The position numbers and the translations under genes are program-made. A stretch of 64,000 bases of DNA from J029 sp964482495 (GTDB lineage: Bacteria > Planctomycetota > UBA1135): contig CAYZXS010000016.1 in the NCBI GenBank assembly GCA_964482495.1, positions 1-64,000 of the forward strand, read 5' to 3'. Shown one piece after another: positions 60,818 to 64,000 of this stretch; within the stretch, counting starts at the first letter, position 1; every line of letters starts with the position of its first letter. Under the pieces are notes generated by a model. It made no database searches. It was not told the DNA's origin and saw only the letters and a program-made list of their open reading frames with translations.

Positions 60818-61983
60818 GCGCCGTCGCCTCCGTCCCCCCGGTCGTCGGCCGGGTCACGGCCGCTCCACCAGGCTTCCCACTGGGCGGCGATGCGCTGCCG
60901 CTCCTCCAGCCGCGGGTCGAGGGCGACGCCGAAGAGCTGGCCGGTGATGCGCTCGAGGGCCCGCCGGGCGGCCCGGAAGCAGGCCCGGTCCTCGGGGTCG
61001 AGGGCGCCGATCAGGACCGGGACCTGGTCCTCGCCCCCCACCGCGCCCAGCGCCTGCAGGCTGGCTAGCCGCACGCCTTCGTCGTCGTCGTTGACGGTGG
61101 CCTCGAAGACGCCGAGGCCCTCCTCGCCGGCCCGCGCGGCCAGCTCCTGCACCGCCAGCCGGCGGACGCGCGGATCCTCGTCGGTGGTGGCGCGGCTGAA
61201 GACCATGGCGTCGCCGGGGAAGCGCTCGCGGCTCAAGTAGCGCGCGCCGTTGAGCCGGTGCTCGGCCTCCGGGTGGTGCGCCAGCAGGTCGACCGCGTCC
61301 TGCACGTTCTCGGGCACGCCGGTCTCGAGGGCCTGCATCCGCTGGATGGCGCGCCGCTCCTCCTCGCTCAGCCGCTCGGGGCCGAGGGCCAGCTCGATGG
61401 TCTCCAGCGCCTGCTCGACGTCGCCGCCCTTCTCGTAGAAGGCCGAGGCGGTCTGGAGCAGCGCCGCCCGCTCGGGGTCCTCGTGCTCGTCGGCGAGCTG
61501 GTGGTAGAGCTTGGCCGCGTCGAGCGGCCGGCCCTCGCGGCCGTGCACCTGGGCCAGGGCCTCGCGCAGCAGCGCCGAACGGGTCTCGCGGATCTCCTTC
61601 TCCAGTAGCTCGACGGCCTCGTCGCCGCGGCCGATGCTCTGGAGGTCGTCGGCGAGCCGGATCCGCAGGTCGTCGTCGGCCGGCCTCAGGCGCAGCAGCC
61701 GGGCCCGCGCCAGGGCGGCGTCCTCGGGGCGGCCGGCGCGGTCGGCGAGGGCGGCGCGGCGCTCATAGAAGGCCTCGTCGATCTGGTCCGGGTGGTAGCG
61801 GGCGAAGTTGTCGAGGGCGTAGGCGGCCACTTCCCAGGAGCCGTCCAGCTCCGCCTCCTGGGCGTAGGTGAGCCAGTCCCGCTGCTCCGGCGGCAGCTCC
61901 TCGAAGTCGTTCGAGGTGCAGCCTGCGAGGGCGGCGGCGGCCAGGAGGCCGGCGACGGCGAGCCTGCTCAGGGGCGCGACCAT
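60814..61983 (-). CDS. Lipoprotein with TPR and HEAT repeats
   Basis: This 389-aa protein's ATG at 61983 overlaps the aroA 3' end by 16 nt. The signal VAPLSRLAVAGLLAAAALAG ends with a lipobox LAGC, so it is lipid-anchored. TPR-like helices fill residues about 40-230 (AALADRAGRPEDAALARARL, AQVHGREGRPLDAAKLYHQL), then HEAT-like units (ATTDEDPRVRRLAVQELAAR, DDDEGVRLASLQALGAVGGE). An ATG at 61992 is an alternative start. The function is unknown; it may be a periplasmic scaffold. Confidence 0.8.
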   Translation of the reverse strand: MVAPLSRLAVAGLLAAAALAGCTSNDFEELPPEQRDWLTYAQEAELDGSWEVAAYALDNFARYHPDQIDEAFYERRAALADRAGRPEDAALARARLLRLRPADDDLRIRLADDLQSIGRGDEAVELLEKEIRETRSALLREALAQVHGREGRPLDAAKLYHQLADEHEDPERAALLQTASAFYEKGGDVEQALETIELALGPERLSEEERRAIQRMQALETGVPENVQDAVDLLAHHPEAEHRLNGARYLSRERFPGDAMVFSRATTDEDPRVRRLAVQELAARAGEEGLGVFEATVNDDDEGVRLASLQALGAVGGEDQVPVLIGALDPEDRACFRAARRALERITGQLFGVALDPRLEERQRIAAQWEAWWSGRDPADDRGDGGDGA

Positions 61984-63200
61984 GCGTTCCATTCCGTCCA
62001 GAATCCCGGGAAAGACTTGCTGACGCAAGCCGGGTCGGCCACTTCTAGCCCGGCGACCGCCGCGGCCATGGCCAGGCGGTGGTCGTTGCGGGGGTCGAAA
62101 GGCGCGGGCGAGGGGGGCGGGCCGCTGGGGCCGGCGCGGAGCATCAGGGCCTCCGGCTCCTCTTCGACCCGGGCGCCGAGGGCCTCGGCCAGGGCCTTCA
62201 TCCCAGCCAGGCGGTCCGATTCCTTGATCCGGAGCCGCTCCAGCCCGCGGAAGCGGATGCCGGCGGGAAGGGAGGCCGCCAGCACCGCCAGCGCCGGGCC
62301 GGCGTCGGGGGCCGGGTCCAGGTCCAGTTCGAGCGGGCAGCCCGGGGGCTCTCCGGCGGGATCGAAGCGGTCACCCGGGACGGGCGCGAGCAGACCGGAG
62401 TCCTCGAGCCAGCGGCGGTTCAAGGCCGCTTCGGGGTGCTGCTCGGCCCACGGGGTCTCGAACACCGCCGGCCGGGCGCCGGTGGCGGCGGCCACGAGGA
62501 AGAAGGTGGCGCCCGAGGCGTCGGCCGGCACGGTCCAGGCTCGGCCGCGGGGGTTGCCCGGGCGCAGGCGCAGGGCGGCCGGCTCCCGGACCGCTGCCGG
62601 GGCGCCACGGAAGGCCCGGATCGTGGCCAGGGTGAGCTCGAAGTAGCCCCGCGAGGGCAAGTCGGCCGGCAGGCCCAGGGTGACCTCCCCGCTCCAGGCG
62701 CTGGCCAGGGCGAGGCCGGACAAGAACTGGCTGCTGGCCGTCGCGGGCGCATCCCAAGCGCCGCCGAGCAGGCCCCGGCTCCGGATCCGCACCCCCTCTG
62801 ACGCCGGTTCGACGGCCGCCCCCCGCGAGCGGAGGAAGTCGTACAGCGGCTGGTGGGGCCGGGAGAGCAGCTGCGCTGAGCCGGTCAGCAGGACGTCGGT
62901 GCGGCCTGCGGCCAGCAGGCAGGCCAGGAAGCGGAAGTTGGTCGCCGCCTCGCCGGCGTCGATCCGCAGGCCCTCGGCCCGCGGCGGGCCGCCCATGCCC
63001 TGGACCCGGACCACCCCGGCCTCGGTGCGGTCGAAGCCGGCGCCCAGGGCCTCGAGGGCCGCCGCCAGCCCCACGCTGTCCGCGCAGTCCGAGAGGCCGC
63101 GCAGCTCGCTCTCGCCCTCGGCCACCGCGGCGAGCACCAGCGCCCGCGCGGACAGCGACTTGCAGCCCGGCAGACGGATCGGGCGGAGGCTCGCCTTCAT
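61968..63200 (-). CDS. aroA: 3-phosphoshikimate 1-carboxyvinyltransferase (EPSP synthase)
   Basis: AroA joins shikimate-3-phosphate and PEP in aromatic amino-acid synthesis. The 410-aa protein has GCKSLSARALVLAAVAEGES near the N-terminus (usual form GSKSxxNR, so Ser to Cys and Asn to Ala differences), GEAATNFRFLACLL (family GTAMRPL region, altered), RIKESDRLAGMKALAEALGA and NDHRLAMAAAVAG. The altered N-terminal motifs point to a divergent enzyme. It leads the long minus-strand operon; TAGAAT ends 6 nt before its ATG. Confidence 0.9.
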   Translation of the reverse strand: MKASLRPIRLPGCKSLSARALVLAAVAEGESELRGLSDCADSVGLAAALEALGAGFDRTEAGVVRVQGMGGPPRAEGLRIDAGEAATNFRFLACLLAAGRTDVLLTGSAQLLSRPHQPLYDFLRSRGAAVEPASEGVRIRSRGLLGGAWDAPATASSQFLSGLALASAWSGEVTLGLPADLPSRGYFELTLATIRAFRGAPAAVREPAALRLRPGNPRGRAWTVPADASGATFFLVAAATGARPAVFETPWAEQHPEAALNRRWLEDSGLLAPVPGDRFDPAGEPPGCPLELDLDPAPDAGPALAVLAASLPAGIRFRGLERLRIKESDRLAGMKALAEALGARVEEEPEALMLRAGPSGPPPSPAPFDPRNDHRLAMAAAVAGLEVADPACVSKSFPGFWTEWNAWSRP

Positions 63201-63206
63201 CCCCGG

Positions 63207-63212
63207 ATTCTA
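63207..63212 (-). promoter_or_regulatory. -10-like hexamer of aroA (TAGAAT-N6-ATG)
   Basis: TAGAAT on the minus strand is followed by CCGGGG and then the aroA ATG, placing the expected transcription start at the start codon. Confidence 0.6.
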
Positions 63213-63249
63213 GGCGCGCGGAGGCTGCGGAACCGGGCCGGGCGGGGCG

Positions 63250-63255
63250 CTAGAA
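63250..63255 (+). promoter_or_regulatory. -10-like hexamer of purC (TAGAAT-N6-ATG)
   Basis: TAGAAT is followed by CCGGCC and then the purC ATG, the same spacing as on the opposite strand for aroA. Confidence 0.6.
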
Positions 63256-63261
63256 TCCGGC

Positions 63262-64000
63262 CATGGTGCCTCCGTCCTCTTCGCTCGATTCCAACGCCGC
63301 CCAGGGCTACCAGGGCGGGCTGGAGATCCCCGGCTGGGAGCTCTTCTACAAGGGCAAGGTCCGCGACCTCTACCGCCGCCCCGGCGACGAGCAGCACATG
63401 CTCATGGTCGCCACCGACCGCCTCAGCGCCTTCGACGTGGTGATGAACGAGACCGTGCCCGACCGCGGCAAGGTGCTCACCCACATCACCGAGTACTGGC
63501 TCGACCAGGTCAAGGAGTGGATGCCCTCCGCGCGCATCACCACCGACCCGGCCGAGGTGCCGGACCTGCCGGAGGAGTTCCACGAGGTCCTGCGCGGCCG
63601 CACCACCTGGACCCACGTCGCCGACCGGGTCAACGTCGAGGTGGTGCTGCGCGCCTACCTCGCCGGCAGCGGCTTCCGCGAGTACAAGAAGACCGGCGCG
63701 ATGTGGGACATCGCTCTGCCCGAGGGCCTGCAGAACTCGAGCAAGCTGCCCGAGACCGTCGTCACCCCCACCACCAAGGCGGAGGTGGACGAGCCGATCA
63801 CCTGGGAACAGGCGGTCGCGATCATCGGCGATCCGGCCGAGGCCGAGCAGGTGCGCGAGCTGGCGCTGCGCATCTTCGCCATGGCCGCCGAGCGGGCGGA
63901 AGAGGCCGGCGTGGTGCTGGCCGACACCAAGTTCGAGTTCGGCCGCCTGAACGGCCAGCTGGTGCTGATCGACGAGGTCATGACCCCGGACTCCAGCCGC
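63262..64000 (+). CDS. purC: SAICAR synthase, 5' part (cut by window edge)
   Basis: PurC joins CAIR and aspartate in purine synthesis. The visible 246 residues contain LFYKGKVRDLYRRPGDEQHM, ATDRLSAFDVVMNE, RAYLAGSGFREYKKTG, GLQNSSKLPETVVTPTTKAE and FEFGRLNGQLVLIDEVMTPD. These cover most of the ATP-grasp-like fold. The frame continues past the window end without a stop. Confidence 0.96.

Overview
The window is a very GC-rich, gene-dense bacterial chromosome segment. It is mostly housekeeping genes (recA, alaS, a fab cluster, smpB-ssrA, dxr, purM, purC, aroA, rpmF). Several features suggest a deep-branching planctomycete-like lineage: large secreted HEAT-repeat and FG-GAP proteins, a eukaryote-type UDP-sugar pyrophosphorylase beside the fab genes, and a fused double-UvrA protein. 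This assignment is inference from gene content; no 16S gene is present.

Layout. 1-734: the 5' part of a tyrosine-type integrase next to a tRNA-Val gene, probably the edge of an integrated element. 750-3883: pcnB, rsmG, tRNA-Trp, tRNA-Leu, smpB and tmRNA. 3947-6797: a lipoprotein / flippase-like / sugar-kinase operon. 6892-18193: recA, alaS, rpmF-plsX-fabH-fabD-fabG-acpP-fabF, a small unknown gene and a UAP1-like pyrophosphorylase. 18261-24127: tRNA-Leu, a secreted FG-GAP protein and several unknown genes. 24128-24400: a divergent intergenic region with a 14-bp pure A/T run and three DnaA-box-like 9-mers. 25566-29736: a tandem pair of secreted HEAT-repeat proteins. 29795-35564: a six-gene operon led by purM. 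35633-39404: dxr, rseP and a UbiA-family gene. 39433-43675: a HEAT lipoprotein, dus and a TolC-family protein. 43712-47683: an ECF sigma / putative anti-sigma / secreted-protein operon, tsaE, thiL and an orphan pseudopilin. 47709-63200: ten minus-strand genes running from aroA to a thiE-like gene, almost all overlapping. 63262-64000: purC, cut by the window edge.

Two organisational themes recur. Genes in operons overlap by 4 nt (ATGA, GTGA, TTGA), often with TTG or GTG starts, which fixes many starts well inside the longest open frames. First genes often have a -10-like hexamer (TAGAAT, TATCCT, TAGACT) only 6-12 nt before the start codon and no Shine-Dalgarno sequence, which implies leaderless or near-leaderless mRNAs.

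The most striking locus is 48329-55997. It is a translationally coupled run of a double UvrA-like ATPase whose second UvrA unit has lost its ATPase motifs, an XPB/ERCC3 helicase and the XPB-associated Helicase_C_3-type protein. I infer a DNA-repair or DNA-remodelling module that combines bacterial UvrA with the eukaryote-type XPB motor.
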